Shown here: in pieces, positions 10,429 to 22,248 of the stretch
Numbering within the stretch: the stretch's first letter is position 1
Layout of the letters: each line of letters starts with the position of its first letter
Origin: Mesoplasma photuris ATCC 49581
GTDB lineage: Bacteria; Bacillota_I; Bacilli_A; Mycoplasmatales; Mycoplasmataceae
Reading direction: 5' to 3'
Assembly: GCF_000702725.1 (NCBI RefSeq)
Contig: NZ_JNJI01000002.1
Span: forward strand, 124,001-188,000
DNA length: 64,000 nucleotides
The notes under the pieces: model-generated
Database searches by the model: none
What the model was told of the DNA's origin: nothing
Seen by the model: only the letters and a program-made list of their open reading frames with translations
Program-made: the position numbers and the translations under genes

Positions 10429-10929
10429 AATTTCAAAATATGTTCTAAATGACCTTGTAGAATAATAAGAATCTGATCCGTTAGCACCAATAAATGTTCT
10501 ACCAAATCTTTTTTCACCCGTTAAAGCCCCACCTAAATTTAATATTTGATCAGGTGTTTTTAATCAAGAACTGGTTTTAGTATCAATATTTTCAATAGAT
10601 TGCATTTGAGTATATAATTGTTCATCAATGATATCTAAATTATTTTTTTGACAAAGTTCTAAAGCAGAAGATTCAGGAGGAAATTTTTTTCTTCCCATTC
10701 TTGATTTTTGATCATAACAGACACTTCTTCTGTTCGGAGATTCTTTTGCAAAATCAACAAAAAATATTTTATTATTGAAACAAAAAATATCTGGTTCTCC
10801 ACCCGTTTCTTCCATTCAAGAAAGTTTTTTAATATGTTCACTAGTTATTTTGACTTCTATTGTTTCTCAATTTACTTCTTTATGTCTATTTAAATTATTT
10901 TCAAATCTTGTTTTTAAAATTTCTTTCAT
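10426..10929 (-). CDS. DUF4256 family protein
   Basis: This 167-residue protein matches the DUF4256 family by memory of its motifs: Arg-Phe-Glu-Asn-Asn near the start, Glu-Thr-Gly-Gly-Glu-Pro-Asp at residues 40-46, Ser-Pro-Asn-Arg-Arg-Ser-Val-Cys-Tyr-Asp, Lys-Thr-Ser-Ser-Trp-Leu-Lys-Thr-Pro, and Gly-Arg-Thr-Phe with Ala-Asn-Gly-Ser-Asp-Ser-Tyr-Tyr near the end. The function of the family is unknown. An earlier in-frame ATG at 10944 exists, but AAGGA lies just before 10929. It begins 24 bases after pepF and is probably co-transcribed with it. Confidence 0.88.
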
Positions 10930-10953
10930 ATTTTCCTTAATCATTACAATAAA

Positions 10954-12750
10954 TTATTTGATTAAATCTTTCAATTGTTGAACTAATCGATCAATTCCAT
11001 CAATAAGTGGCATATATGTTTCTTCTTTAGTGAAATCAATTCCAGCATCCACCATAATTTTCATTGGTTCTTTATGACCACCAGCTTTTAAAAAGTTTAG
11101 TGTAGTATCGATGTTTCCGTTTTTAATGTCATTATACAATTTAAAACTAGCTGTTACATCAATAGCATACTTGTATACATAAAACGGAGAGTGGAAGAAG
11201 TGAGAAATTCTTGGTCAACCAAAACTTCCCTTTTCTTTTTCTTCAGTTTTAACTTTATCAAAAATTTCATAACCATATTGTTTTTGAATTTCTGTAAATA
11301 AGTCATTTAAACTTTGAGCGGTTAACGGTGTTCCCGCTTCAACTAATTTGCTTGCTTGATATTCAAAATCAGCAAATTGAATTTGTCTATAGAAAGTACC
11401 AATTAAATCTCCAATTCTTTGTTGTAGTAAATAAATTTTCTCTTCTTTTGTTTCTGATTTATTAAACATATAATCAAATAAAATATGTTCATTGATAGTT
11501 GATGCTACCTCAGCTAAAATGATTGGATAATCATTTAAAGGATACGGTTGATTTTGATCAGCAAATAAAGTATGAACAGAATGACCAGATTCATGAGCAA
11601 GAGTAGCTACAGAACTAAACTTATCATCTCAGTTCATTAAAATGATAGGATCAACACCACTTCCTCCAGTAGAATAAGCGCCATCTCTTTTATTTGTATC
11701 TTCATAAAAATCAATTTTATTGTCACTTCACGCTATATCTAAATTGTTTAAATATTCTTTTCCTAAAATTGATAATGCATCTTTTATTAACTCTTTTGCT
11801 TCTTCAACTGTAAATTCTTTATTGTATTCTTGAACTAATTTTAATGATGAATCAGTTGGATAAAATTTATCGAGTGCAAACTTTTCTTTAATAAGTAAAT
11901 TGAAATCTTGGAAAGGTTTTATATATTTTTTTCCAACTTCTAATAATTTTAAATAAATATCTGGTGATACAGAATCACTTGATAAACTAGATTGCAAATG
12001 AGATTCATAATCTCTTAATTTAACTGATTCATATCTTGATTGAAGAATTCCTTCGTATATTCTTGCAAATGAATGCTTTTTATCTTTAAAATTTTTAACA
12101 AATAATTTTGAAGCTTCAACTCTAAATTCCTGATCTTTAATCGGATCTGAATCTTCCATTATTTTTGAATATAAAGTTCCTGTAAGTATTTGAGTTTCTC
12201 CATTATAAATAATTTGTTCTTCTTGTCTATCAGCATATGCAAGAGAATCATACATATCATTAATAGCTCCACGACTTCTTGAAACTTTTGTCAATAATTC
12301 TTCCTGGTCGTCACTTAAAATATGTTTTTCTTGTTCGAAAAACTTTTTAAATCCATATTCATGATTTTTAAATTCCGGTTTTTCATTTAATCATTTTTGA
12401 ATTTTATCAAAACCAATTTCTTTAATTTCTGGCGAAACAAAAGAAATCTTTTCTGATACTTTTTGATACTCATTTGATAATGTTCCTTCAAGAATTTGAT
12501 AAGATTCATCAGTTTGATCAGTATCGCCCATTCTTAAATAAGTAACTAATTTAGCAGCCATTTTATCTATCTTTGTATCTAATTCTAAATATTTATAAAA
12601 CGAATCTTGATCACTTAGTTTACCCTTAAAATTAGCAAGTTCTGATGCTGTTTCAATTAATAACTTCATATCTTTTTTTCATTCATCATGATTTTTATAT
12701 AAATCAGAAAAATCTCATTTATATTTTGATTCTGCTTCACTTCTCTTCAT
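10954..12750 (-). CDS. pepF: oligoendopeptidase F (M3 family)
   Basis: This 598-residue zinc metallopeptidase cleaves short peptides in the cytoplasm, recycling imported or internal peptides. The M3 zinc motif His-Glu-Ser-Gly-His lies near residue 388 and is followed about 25 residues later by Asn-Glu, the usual third-ligand region. Gly-Gly-Ser-Gly-Val-Asp-Pro and the C-terminal Phe-Tyr-Val-Tyr-Lys-Tyr-Ala also fit PepF. TGA Trp codons occur throughout. The start follows AGGAG. The next gene downstream encodes a DUF4256 protein. Confidence 0.95.
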
Positions 12751-12764
12751 ATATTTCTCCTTTA

Positions 12765-12787
12765 AAATAAAAACACCCTTGGTGCTT
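12765..12787 (-). terminator. terminator of the 12786-13463 gene
   Basis: On the minus strand AGCACC and GGTGTT pair around AAG and lead into a T run. It separates this gene from pepF. Confidence 0.75.
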
Positions 12788-13463
12788 ATTTATTCTTTTT
12801 TAATTCTTTTAATTCTTTTTCTTGTTTAACAATTAACTCGTCCATTTTTCGAACGGTTTGATCAAAGAATAAAATTAAATTAGATTGTAAAGTACTCAAA
12901 TTTAATGTTTTTTGAATTCTTTCATCAGCTGATATTGATGGATTGCTTAATTCGTTTGTTTTACCATAATATTCATTCATTCCAGCAGTCAATGTATTTA
13001 ATAGTTGCGCAATTGACATTGATTTAATATCCATTTTTGTAAAAATGTCTTCTGAACTTCTCAATTTTTCTTCTGTTGAATAGTCTTCAGTATCAAATTC
13101 AATTGATTCAGATTTAATGAAAATATTATACATTTCAATTATTTTTTTAATATTATCATCTCTTAATGGTTTTTCTGAAAAATTATTTGTTGAAATAACT
13201 GCATCACTTACTGAATCAATTTCAACAAAACCTATCTTTTCACCCATCATTTTAAAAATAGCATCATGAGTTAATTCTTTATTTTGAAGATCTGCCATTA
13301 TTTGAGCAGCTCCCTCTAAAGATATTCCAAAAGTTAATAACCTATTTGGTTTTTGAATATCCGGTCTTAAGTTTAATAAAATAAACTCTCCTTCAATTGT
13401 ATTTTTTCCTTCAATATCAATTAAGTTTGTTGCTTTATAAAAATGTCATGTCTTTAATTTCAT
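12786..13463 (-). CDS. hypothetical protein, 225 residues
   Basis: I do not recognise the family. The start is Met-Lys-Leu-Lys-Thr-Trp-His-Phe-Tyr, where Trp is TGA. The first 80 residues look like a mixed alpha/beta domain and the rest is helical. A charged coiled-coil-like tail (Lys-Glu-Leu-Lys-Glu-Leu-Lys-Lys) closes the protein. No membrane segment or signal peptide is seen. It lies between pepA and pepF with terminators on both sides, so it is probably transcribed alone. Confidence 0.8.
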
Positions 13464-13494
13464 ATTTTTTCCATCCTTGTATATATCTTATCAA

Positions 13495-13520
13495 ATAAAA
13501 AAGCACCACAAAGTGCTTTA
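13495..13520 (-). terminator. terminator of pepA
   Basis: On the minus strand AGCAC and GTGCT pair around a short loop and are followed by a run of T. Confidence 0.85.
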
Positions 13521-13523
13521 AAA

Positions 13524-14879
13524 TTATTTATTTAATAATTCAAATAATGTTTTAACCATTATTCCTGTTCCACGTCCATTTACACTGTCCATTCCAGCGA
13601 TATCTAAATGAACGTATGGTTTTTCTTCAGCGAATGCATTTAAGAATGCAGCAGCTGTTGAAGATCCGGCCTTACGTCCTGGTTCTGAGTTTGTCATATC
13701 AGCTAATTTAGATGCGTTTTGCATTGCTTCTAAATGTTCTGGTCAAACTGGCATTCTTCATAATTTTTCACCTGTGAATTCAGAAGCTTTTTCAACTTCT
13801 GATCATAGTTTATCATTTGTTGTAAATGCTCCAGCTGCTCAGTCACCTAAAGCAACAACGATTGCTCCTGTTAAAGTTGAAGTTTCAATAATTCGATCAA
13901 CTTTTTTCTCACGTAATGCATATGTCATACCATCAGCTAATACTAAACGACCTTCAGCATCTGTATTGTTAATTTCAACTGTTAATCCGTTCATAGATGT
14001 AATTACTGATTCTGGTAAAGTTGCATCTCTTCCAATACGGTTATCTGTAAACATTGATACTGAAACAACGTTTGCTTTTGCACCACTTTTAGCTAATGCC
14101 ATAACTGTTGCTGCCATAATAGCACCACCACTCATGTCGTATTTCATACCCTCCATGAATTGTGATGGTTTTAAGTTGTATCCTCCAGAATCGAAAGTAA
14201 TTCCTTTTCCAACTAAACCTGTTTTTGGTAACATTTCGTCACTTGTATATTCAATAATAACAGCTTGTGGTTCATAAGGTGATCCAGCATTAACTGATAA
14301 GAATAATCCCATCCCTAATTTTTCACATTCTTTTTTACCAAGAACTGTAACTTTTAATCCTTTAATACCTTTAGCATCTTTTACTAATTTATCAGCGATA
14401 TACTCACTTGTTGCGATGTTTGGTGGAGTATCTTGTAAATCAGCTGCATAAACTACAGCTTCGTTTTTAATCATTGCAGTTTCAAATAATTGTTTAAAGT
14501 CTTCTTCAGAAACTAAATTATAAATTGTTTCATTAGCTGTTGCATTTTGTTTGTATGAAACTTTTGTATGTGTATCGAAGAAAATTGTTTCGAAAATAGC
14601 GTTAAAAATTTGTTCTTTTGTAAATTCTTTACCAACAATTTTAAAGAAAGAATCTAAATCAATATTTACATCTAATTTGTTTGTTGCAACAAATTTTGAA
14701 ATTGCTTTTTTAATTTCGTTTCTTTTATTAACTTTATCTTTTTTAATTACCATATAGATTGTTTTATCATCTACAAGTAATGTTGTAGTTCCATTATCTG
14801 TATTAACAAATTTTGGAGCTTTTTCACCAGTTATTGCAACTAGTGTTAATATTTGTTTTTTACCTTTTAAAGTTATCAT
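13524..14879 (-). CDS. pepA: leucyl aminopeptidase (M17 family)
   Basis: This 451-residue enzyme removes N-terminal residues from peptides with two metal ions per active site. The M17 signature Asn-Thr-Asp-Ala-Glu-Gly-Arg-Leu is near residue 305. The metal-binding Lys in Gly-Lys-Gly-Ile-Thr-Phe-Asp-Ser-Gly-Gly is near residue 225. Trp codons after Val-Ala-Leu-Gly-Asp are TGA. Length is slightly short for the family because the N-terminal domain is reduced. Together with pepF it fits a peptide-scavenging lifestyle. Confidence 0.95.
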
Positions 14880-14911
14880 AAATAATTCCTCTTTTTCTAT
14901 TTATTAAATGT

Positions 14912-14920
14912 ATTATACCA
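14912..14920 (-). promoter_or_regulatory. candidate extended -10 promoter of pepA
   Basis: On the minus strand TGGTATAAT lies about 30 bases before the pepA ATG. This is an extended -10 element (TGnTATAAT). No good -35 box is visible. Confidence 0.5.
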
Positions 14921-14924
14921 CCAT

Positions 14925-17900
14925 TTATAAAACTGAGAATGCTTCTCTTGGTTTTTGTCGTTTTGAATATAGTCTTACAGAAGTTAGCACTGCGGTAATG
15001 AATATTCCTAACGTTATTAAAATCATATTTAGGTATGATCAACTTCATGAGAATGTAAGTGATACCCCTATAATACTTGATGTCATAGGAGAAGCAACTT
15101 TATAAATTAATAATTGAGATATTAAAATAGCAAATGCCATAGCTAAAATTGCTGATAAAACATATCCGGTTGATAGTTTTTTATTAACCTTATTATTTGA
15201 GTAACCTAGTGCTTTAAATAATAAAATATTTCTCTTATTTTCTAGAAGAATTAACATAATTAATATTAATGAAATCGATAGAGTTATTAAACAAGTGATA
15301 ACTGTTATTCTTTGCATTAATACAATGTAAAATTCAGAACCATTAACGAGTCCTTTGGTGATTTCTGAAAAAATGAAAACACCATTTGCTATGTTATTTA
15401 TTAAATATTCATTTTCATTCTTATCAATATAATCTAATAGTTGACTACCTGCTTGATCTTTATTATTACTTTCATTTTTAACTATTGGTAAGGTAAAGTT
15501 TTTTAAATCATCAGGTATTTTTGTGTATGAATAATTTGAATTATTATATATTTTACCAGATTCATCAGATTGTAGTTTTGTATAAGCTTCTAAATACGTT
15601 TCATTATTTTCATATAACAATTTAAAGAATGCTTCTTTTGCGAAAGACAATTCTTTTGTGAAGTTATTTTTTTGATCAATTGAATTTATATAAAACGGAA
15701 TCAACATTTGTTCTCCATCATTTTTGTATCCATTTAAATTAATTCAATTTAATGTTCCTGATTTAAATCCTAAATCTTTCATTAATTTATGAGATGCATT
15801 TGCTTTAATAGCTTTTACATATTCATATTCATTTTTATTTTTGTTAAATGATCTAACCATTTCAAATTCTTCATCAATAGATTTGGGTTTTTCTTCCCCA
15901 ACCATTTTTTCATAAAAATCATCACTTTGTTTTATTGAAACTGCTTTGAAATTTAAACTTTCATTTTGAATGGTTTTTCCTCAACCACCTAAAAAACTGT
16001 TATCAGTAGTTAATTTTGATCCGAAAAGAATATTAACTTTAAGTTCTTCTTCGGTTATATTTTCAATATCACTAAATGAATTTTTAATATTTTGAAAAAC
16101 ACCGAATAACATTTCAACAAATTGTTCTTTTAATTCAACTTCGTTTTCTTCAAATACTTCTTCTGCAATTGCTTTAATCGTTTCTAGCATAACCAAATTA
16201 TTTTGATTCAATATTATTTCGGTTAATGAACTATCAATATAATAATCTCTGATATCTATTTCAGGATTTTTTAATTTTTCAATCAAATCATTTTCATCAT
16301 AAATTCCGGTCAACTCATCCATAGAGTTAATATTTTTAAATCTATCAAATTGTTGGTCCTCATCATAAGAATAAATTTGTAAATTGGTTTCTAATTTTAA
16401 AGATTCAAAAGGCTTATTATGTTGTTCAAAAACTCTAGTCGCATAATTTAAAGAACTCGAAAATTGAAGTGAAAATAATGTTAAAGAAAATGCTAATAAT
16501 AAAACTATAAATGTTGTGATGTTTTTATAAATATTATCAATAGTAAAGGAAATATTTAATCTTGTATTAACACTCAAAAATGATATTCTTAGCATTATTT
16601 TTTGGAAAAATTTAGCAGGAGCTTTGCTTGCACCAATTCTTGATAGTGTTAAAGATTTTCCTTTAATAATTATCAAATTCATAATCACAAATATAATGAA
16701 AAGCGAAGCCACAATTAATATCATAATTCCTGCAGACTTTAAATCAAAAAATCATTGTGGAAATAATATACTGTAATCTGTTTTTACAACACTGAAAAAT
16801 ATTCCAGACACATACATTGATATTGGTATTGCAACTAGCATACCAACTATCATAGGAATAAGTAGTGAACATGTTGTTAAAATACTCAATACGACATTAC
16901 CTTGACCAATATTTTTCAAGAAATATAATGTATTTTTTTGAAGTTTGATAAATTGAGCTGTCATGAAATAAAATACAAATAATAATAATACTAAAAGACC
17001 TATAGAAATAACAATGAAAACTGTGGTTATTATACTTGCTGTTCTATTGTGTAGAACCTCCAATAAATTAGATGATCAATTGTCTAAGCTTAAATATTTA
17101 ACACCGCTATCATTTTTACTGACAAAATAATTACTTAAAATTTTTTCATTAAGAGATCGTTGTCCTTTTTCGATATCTGAATCATAACCAGTATCTATAT
17201 AAAAATTTTCAATCGCAAAAGAATCATTTAAAGCTTTTTCACCATCATAGTTTGGTGAGTTTAATTCTTCAAAATTACTTATACCAAGTATTTTTTTAAT
17301 ACCAATTGAAATATGTGGTTGAGTTTTTTTTCCATAAATAGTTTGTCTATTATAGTATGTTCCTCCAAGATACAATTCTTCTTCTTTACCATTAATTAAA
17401 AATTTATATTTAGAACCAACTTTATAATTATTTTCTTTTGCAAAGGTTGGACTGACAAAAACATAGTTTTGACTGTCAAAATCTTCTTTATGATTTTGTT
17501 CTAGTCACTTAAAATCCATCAATTCTACATAGACATTCTTGCGCAAATCATTAGCTTTAAAAATCTCAGGAAGTAGATCTCATTCTTCATTTGAATACAT
17601 AAATTTTTCTGCAAATGCTAAACTAGAACCAACACTTATTTCATCAAATTTAAAATTCGCAACATTAGTAATTAAAAATATGTTTTCTTGCTTATATTCT
17701 TTGATTGAATCTTGTAAAGTGAAATAAGAAAAATAATTTTTTGTATATGGATACATTTTTTCATTTGCTTCTTTAGCTAGCTCTTGTAATTCTTTAGAAC
17801 TATCAGCGAAACTTTCACTATAAACATTACCATAATTTTGACCAGTGATAGTAATAAATTCATTTCAAACTTCATCAGAATATTCTTTATTTGAAAGTGT

Positions 17901-18179
17901 TTTAATTTTATTTAAAAATTCATCAGAAACATTTCAATCAAATTCTTTTTCTAATTCTTGATCATCAACATTGTTATTAAATTTTATTGCGTTTGAAAAT
18001 GCATTAACTGTTCTACCATTAAAAGCAGCATCAACTTTTAAATTATATGTTGTTAAGAAACTTAATAGACCAACCATCATACCAAGAGATAAAGCTAAAA
18101 ATACTGTAAAAACTGCATACAGCGATTTTTTATTTGAAAATTCTTTATAAGATTGTTTGATTATAAATTTTAAATTCAT
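14925..18179 (-). CDS. large FtsX-like ABC transporter permease
   Basis: This 1084-residue membrane protein has the layout of MacB/FtsX-type permeases. There is one membrane segment near residues 20-45 and then a large outside domain of about 330 residues. A membrane cluster follows at roughly 382-505 and 548-566, a second large outside domain ends near 950, and a last cluster lies near 955-977, 1003-1022 and 1047-1068. The C-terminal block with Leu-Phe-Lys-Ala-Leu-Gly-Tyr-Ser is typical of FtsX. I followed the frame through all TGA codons and found no stop before 14925. No ATPase subunit is adjacent. Transport substrate is unknown; lipoprotein release or peptide export are possible for the family. 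Confidence 0.82.
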
Positions 18180-18212
18180 TTTTTCCTTAATATATATATT
18201 TTAGCAAATTTG

Positions 18213-18240
18213 AAAATAAAAAAGACCCCTAGGTCTTCTT
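18213..18240 (-). terminator. terminator of tuf and the str operon
   Basis: On the minus strand AGACC and GGTCT pair around a TAGG loop followed by six T. It lies about 20 bases after the tuf stop. Confidence 0.88.
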
Positions 18241-18261
18241 TAATGTTTCTATTAATTATAA

Positions 18262-19449
18262 TTATGCTTCAATAGCAATAACTGTTCCGGCACCAATAGT
18301 TCTTCCACCTTCACGGATTGAGAATTTTGTTCCTTCTTCAATAGCAACTGGTTTAATTAATTTGATTGAAATTTCAACGTTATCTCCAGGCATAACCATG
18401 TCGATTCCCGCTGTTAATGTAACTTCTCCAGTAACGTCAGTTGTACGGAAGTAGAATTGAGGACGGTAGTTGTTGAAGAATGGTTTATGACGACCACCTT
18501 CTTCTTGAGTTAACGCATAAACTGATGCTCTTAATTGAGTATGAGGTTTAATTGTTCCTGGTTTAGCAATAACTTGACCACGTTCAATTGAGTTACGGTC
18601 AACACCACGTAATAATGCTCCAACATTATCCCCTGCTTCAGCAAAGTCTAATAATTTTCTGAACATTTCTAATCCAGTAACAACTGTTTTAGTAGCAGCT
18701 TCATGTAAACCAACGATTTCAACTTCTTCGTTAACTTTAACGATTCCACGTTCAATACGTCCAGTAGCAACTGTTCCACGTCCTGTAATTGTGAATACGT
18801 CTTCAACAGGCATTAATAAAGTTTTATCAACGTCTCTTGTTGGGTTTGGAATGTATGAATCTACTGCTTCCATTAATTCTTCGATAGCTGCCACTCATTT
18901 AGCATCACCATCTAAAGCACCTTTAGCTGATCCACGGATAACTGGTGCTCCGTCTCCATCAAAGTCGTAAGCTGATAATAAGTCACGAACTTCCATTTCA
19001 ACTAAGTCGATCATTTCTTCGTCTTCAACGATATCACATTTGTTTAAGAATACTACCATTTTTGGTACTCCAACTTGACGTGATAATAAGATGTGTTCTC
19101 TTGTTTGAGGCATTGGTCCATCTGTTGCAGCTACTACTAAGATAGCTCCATCCATTTGAGCAGCCCCTGTAATCATGTTTTTAACATAATCGGCGTGTCC
19201 AGGACAATCTACGTGTGCGTAGTGTCTGTTTGCTGTTTTATATTCAACGTGTGAAGTATTAATTGTAATTCCACGTTCTCTTTCTTCTGGTGCATTATCA
19301 ATGTTTGCGTAATCTTTGAATTCTGCTCCACCTTTTGTAGCTAATACTTTAGTAATAGCTGCTGTTAAAGTAGTTTTCCCATGGTCAACGTGTCCAATTG
19401 TTCCAATGTTAACGTGGGGTAAACTACGGTCAAAAGCTTCTTTTGCCAT
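18262..19449 (-). CDS. tuf: elongation factor Tu
   Basis: This 395-residue GTPase brings aminoacyl-tRNA to the ribosome. The P loop Gly-His-Val-Asp-His-Gly-Lys-Thr is at residues 18-25, the G3 motif is Asp-Cys-Pro-Gly-His, and the G4 motif is Asn-Lys-Cys-Asp. A single TGA Trp codon at residue 185, in Ala-Lys-Trp-Val, joins the two halves. A GGAG ribosome binding site precedes the ATG. It is the last gene of the str operon and is separated from fusA by a 130-base spacer with a stable hairpin. Confidence 0.98.
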
Positions 19450-19511
19450 ATTTATAGTCTCCTTATTTATTTAATAATAGCGGTATTAGATTTACTTTCT
19501 AGTACCATTAC

Positions 19512-19527
19512 CGCCCCCGTAGGGGCG
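19512..19527 (-). promoter_or_regulatory. GC-rich hairpin with UACG tetraloop between fusA and tuf
   Basis: The minus-strand transcript forms CGCCCC-UACG-GGGGCG: a perfect six-base GC stem closed by C(UACG)G, one of the very stable UNCG tetraloops. It stands out in a spacer that is otherwise AT-rich. No T run follows, so simple termination is unlikely. Its place in the operon suggests an mRNA-processing or stability element, or control of tuf relative to fusA. That role is inferred. Confidence 0.6.
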
Positions 19528-19579
19528 CATGTATTTATAATATTTTAATATATTTATAAATGAATTGGTAATAATTTAA

Positions 19580-21649
19580 TTATTTACCAGCTTTTTTAAT
19601 AATTTGCTCAGCAACTGATCTAGGTGCTTCAGCATAGTGACTGAAAATCATTGTGTAATTTCCACGTCCTTGAGTAAATGAACGTAATTCTGTAGCATAT
19701 CCAAACATTTCTGTTAACGGAACTTTAGATTTAACTGTTTGAGCATTTCCTCTTTGTTCTGAACCTTCGATTAATCCACGTTTAGATGAAATGTTTCCCA
19801 TTACATCTCCGTAGTATTCATCAGGAATTGTTACTTCAACATTCATGATTGGTTCTAATAATACTGGGTTCATTTTTTTACATGCTTCTTTTAAAGCCAT
19901 TGAAGCAGCAATTTTATATGCCATTTCATTTGAATCGACATCATGCATTGTACCATCGATGATTGTTGCTTTAACATCAATCATTGGGAATCCGGCAACA
20001 ATACCATTTTGTAATGCGTTTTCTAAACCAACACGTGCAGCGTTGATGTATTCTTTAGAAACACGCCCACCTGTAATTTTATCAACTCACTCAAATCCTT
20101 TATCAGGGTTTGGTTCGAATTCGATAACAACGTGACCATATGATCCACGTCCTCCAGATTGTTTAATGTATTTACCTTCTGCTTTAGCAGCTTGTTTAAC
20201 TGTTTCACGGTAAGAAACTTGAGGTGCTCCAACGTTTGTTTCAACGTTAAATTCACGTTTCATACGGTCAACAATAATATCTAAGTGTAATTCACCCATA
20301 CCAGCGATAATAGTTTGACCTGTTTCTTCGTCTGTATATGTTCTAAATGTTGGATCTTCTTCAGATAATTTATTTAAAGCAATTCCCATTTTTTCTTGAT
20401 CAGCTTTAGTTTTTGGTTCTAATGCTAATTGAATAACTGGTTCTGGGAATACCATTGATTCTAAGATAATTTCAGCTTTTTCATCTGATAAAGTATCTCC
20501 AGTTGTTGTATTTTTAAGACCTACAGCTGCAGCAATATCTCCAGCATATACTTCTTCAATTTCAGTACGGTTGTTTGCGTGCATTTGTAAAATACGACCA
20601 ACACGTTCTTTTTGTCCTTTTGTTGAGTTTAATACGTAGCTACCTTTAGATAAGATACCTGAATAAACTCTAAAGAACGTTAATTTACCAACAAATGGGT
20701 CAGTCATAACTTTGAAAGCTAAAGCTGAGAATGGTTGGTTATCATCAGAAATTCTTGTTGCTTCTTCACCGTTTGGTAAAATACCTTTAATTGCAGGTAC
20801 ATCAATTGGTGATGGTAAGAAATCAATAATAGCATCTAATAATAATTTAACACCTTTGTTTTTGAAAGCTGATCCAGCTAAAACTGGGAAGAATTCAGCT
20901 CCAATTACCCCTTTACGAATTGCTGATTTTAATTCAGGGATTGTGATTTCTTCACCATCTAAGAATTTCATCATTAATTCTTCATCATATTCAACTGCTG
21001 CTTCAATTAATTCTTGTCTTAATTGTTTAGCTTGGTCTAATAAATCTGCAGGGATTTCAATTTCTTTAACGTCTTCGTTTTCTTTTCCATCGTATTCATA
21101 CGCTTTCATTTCAACTAAGTCGATAATTCCTTTGAAGTTTTCTTCAGCTCCAATTGGTAATTGAATTGGTGCAGCTTTTGCTCCCAATCTATCTCCAATT
21201 GATTTAACTGAATAAATAAAATCTGCTCCTGTTTTATCCATTTTGTTAACGAATACAATACGAGGAACTCTATAAGTAGTTGCTTGTCTTCAAACAGTTT
21301 CTGTTTGAGGTTCAACCCCAGATTGTCCATCAAGAACAGCTACTGCTCCATCAAGAACACGTAATGAACGTTCTACTTCAACAGTAAAGTCCACGTGTCC
21401 AGGAGTATCAATAATGTTATAACGGTGGTCTTTTCAAGTAGCTGTTGTAGCAGCTGAAGTGATTGTAATACCACGTTCTTGTTCTTGAGCCATTCAGTCC
21501 ATTTGTGATCCACCATCATGAGTTTCCCCAATTTTGTGGATTTTACCTGTATGGTATAAGATACGTTCAGTAGTAGTAGTTTTTCCCGCATCAATGTGGG
21601 CCATAATACCGAAGTTACGAGTATCTTTTAAACTAAATTGTCTTGCCAT
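19580..21649 (-). CDS. fusA: elongation factor G
   Basis: This 689-residue GTPase drives translocation and ribosome recycling. The P loop is Ala-His-Ile-Asp-Ala-Gly-Lys-Thr-Thr at residues 16-24, G3 is Asp-Thr-Pro-Gly-His, and G4 is Asn-Lys-Met-Asp. Later domains include Gly-Gly-Arg-Gly-Ser-Tyr-Gly-His and a C-terminal Gly-Arg-Gly motif. Four or more TGA Trp codons lie in the GTPase domain and domain IV. It starts 32 bases after rpsG. Confidence 0.98.
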
Positions 21650-21681
21650 AGTTTTCTCCTATATTTAATATTTTGTTGAGA

Positions 21682-22149
21682 TTATCAACGGTAGTGTGCA
21701 AATGCTTTGTTAGCTTCTGCCATTTTGTGAGTATCTTCACGTTTTTTAACTGATCCACCCATGTTGTTTGATGCATCAATGATTTCGTTAGCTAATTTAA
21801 CTGTCATAACTTTTTCGTTACGTAGTCTTGAGTAGTTGATTAATCAACGTAATGCTAAAGTAACTTTTCTTTCTTCTGATACTTCAACAGGAACTTGATA
21901 GTTTGCTCCCCCAATACGACGAACTTTTAATTCTAAATGAGGTTCAATGTTTGCGATTGCTTTGTTGAATACTTCAATTGGATTTTCACCAGTTTTTTCT
22001 TTAATGATTTCAAAAGCATCATAAATGATTCCTTGTGCTGTTCCTCTTTTACCATCTAACATAATTTTGTTAATAGCACGAGTAACTAATTTTGAGTTGT
22101 ACACTGGATCTGGTAAAACGTCTCTCTTTTCAGCTCTATTTTTACGCAT
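21682..22149 (-). CDS. rpsG: 30S ribosomal protein S7
   Basis: This 155-residue protein starts assembly of the small-subunit head. It has Met-Leu-Asp-Gly-Lys-Arg and the [11 protein letters not shown] signature near residue 82. It ends Ala-His-Tyr-Arg-Trp, where the last Trp is TGA followed by TAA. This matches the usual S7 C-terminus and is strong evidence for UGA as Trp. It lies 99 bases after rpsL. Confidence 0.97.
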
Positions 22150-22230
22150 ATTTGTGTTCTCCTTTCATTCTTTATTTATGGTTATCTAATTTGTGGTTCG
22201 TTTTTTTCCACGACATAGTATATTTTGTTT

Positions 22231-22248
22231 TCTTAATTAAATTAAGAT
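22231..22248 (-). promoter_or_regulatory. AT-only inverted repeat at the start of the rpsL-rpsG spacer
   Basis: An inverted repeat, TCTTAATT against AATTAAGA, lies directly after the rpsL stop. Further along the spacer GTGG and CCAC can also pair. In Escherichia coli the rpsL-rpsG spacer is the mRNA target of S7. Whether this shorter spacer does the same is not shown by the sequence. Confidence 0.35.

Noticed and set aside
19512-19527. GC-rich hairpin as a fusA terminator or part of an RNA gene
   Set aside because: There is no T run after the stem and no longer structured RNA around it. An operon-internal element fits better.
20712-21164. Long plus-strand frame opposite fusA
   Set aside because: It mirrors the codon pattern of EF-G on the other strand and has no recognisable protein features.
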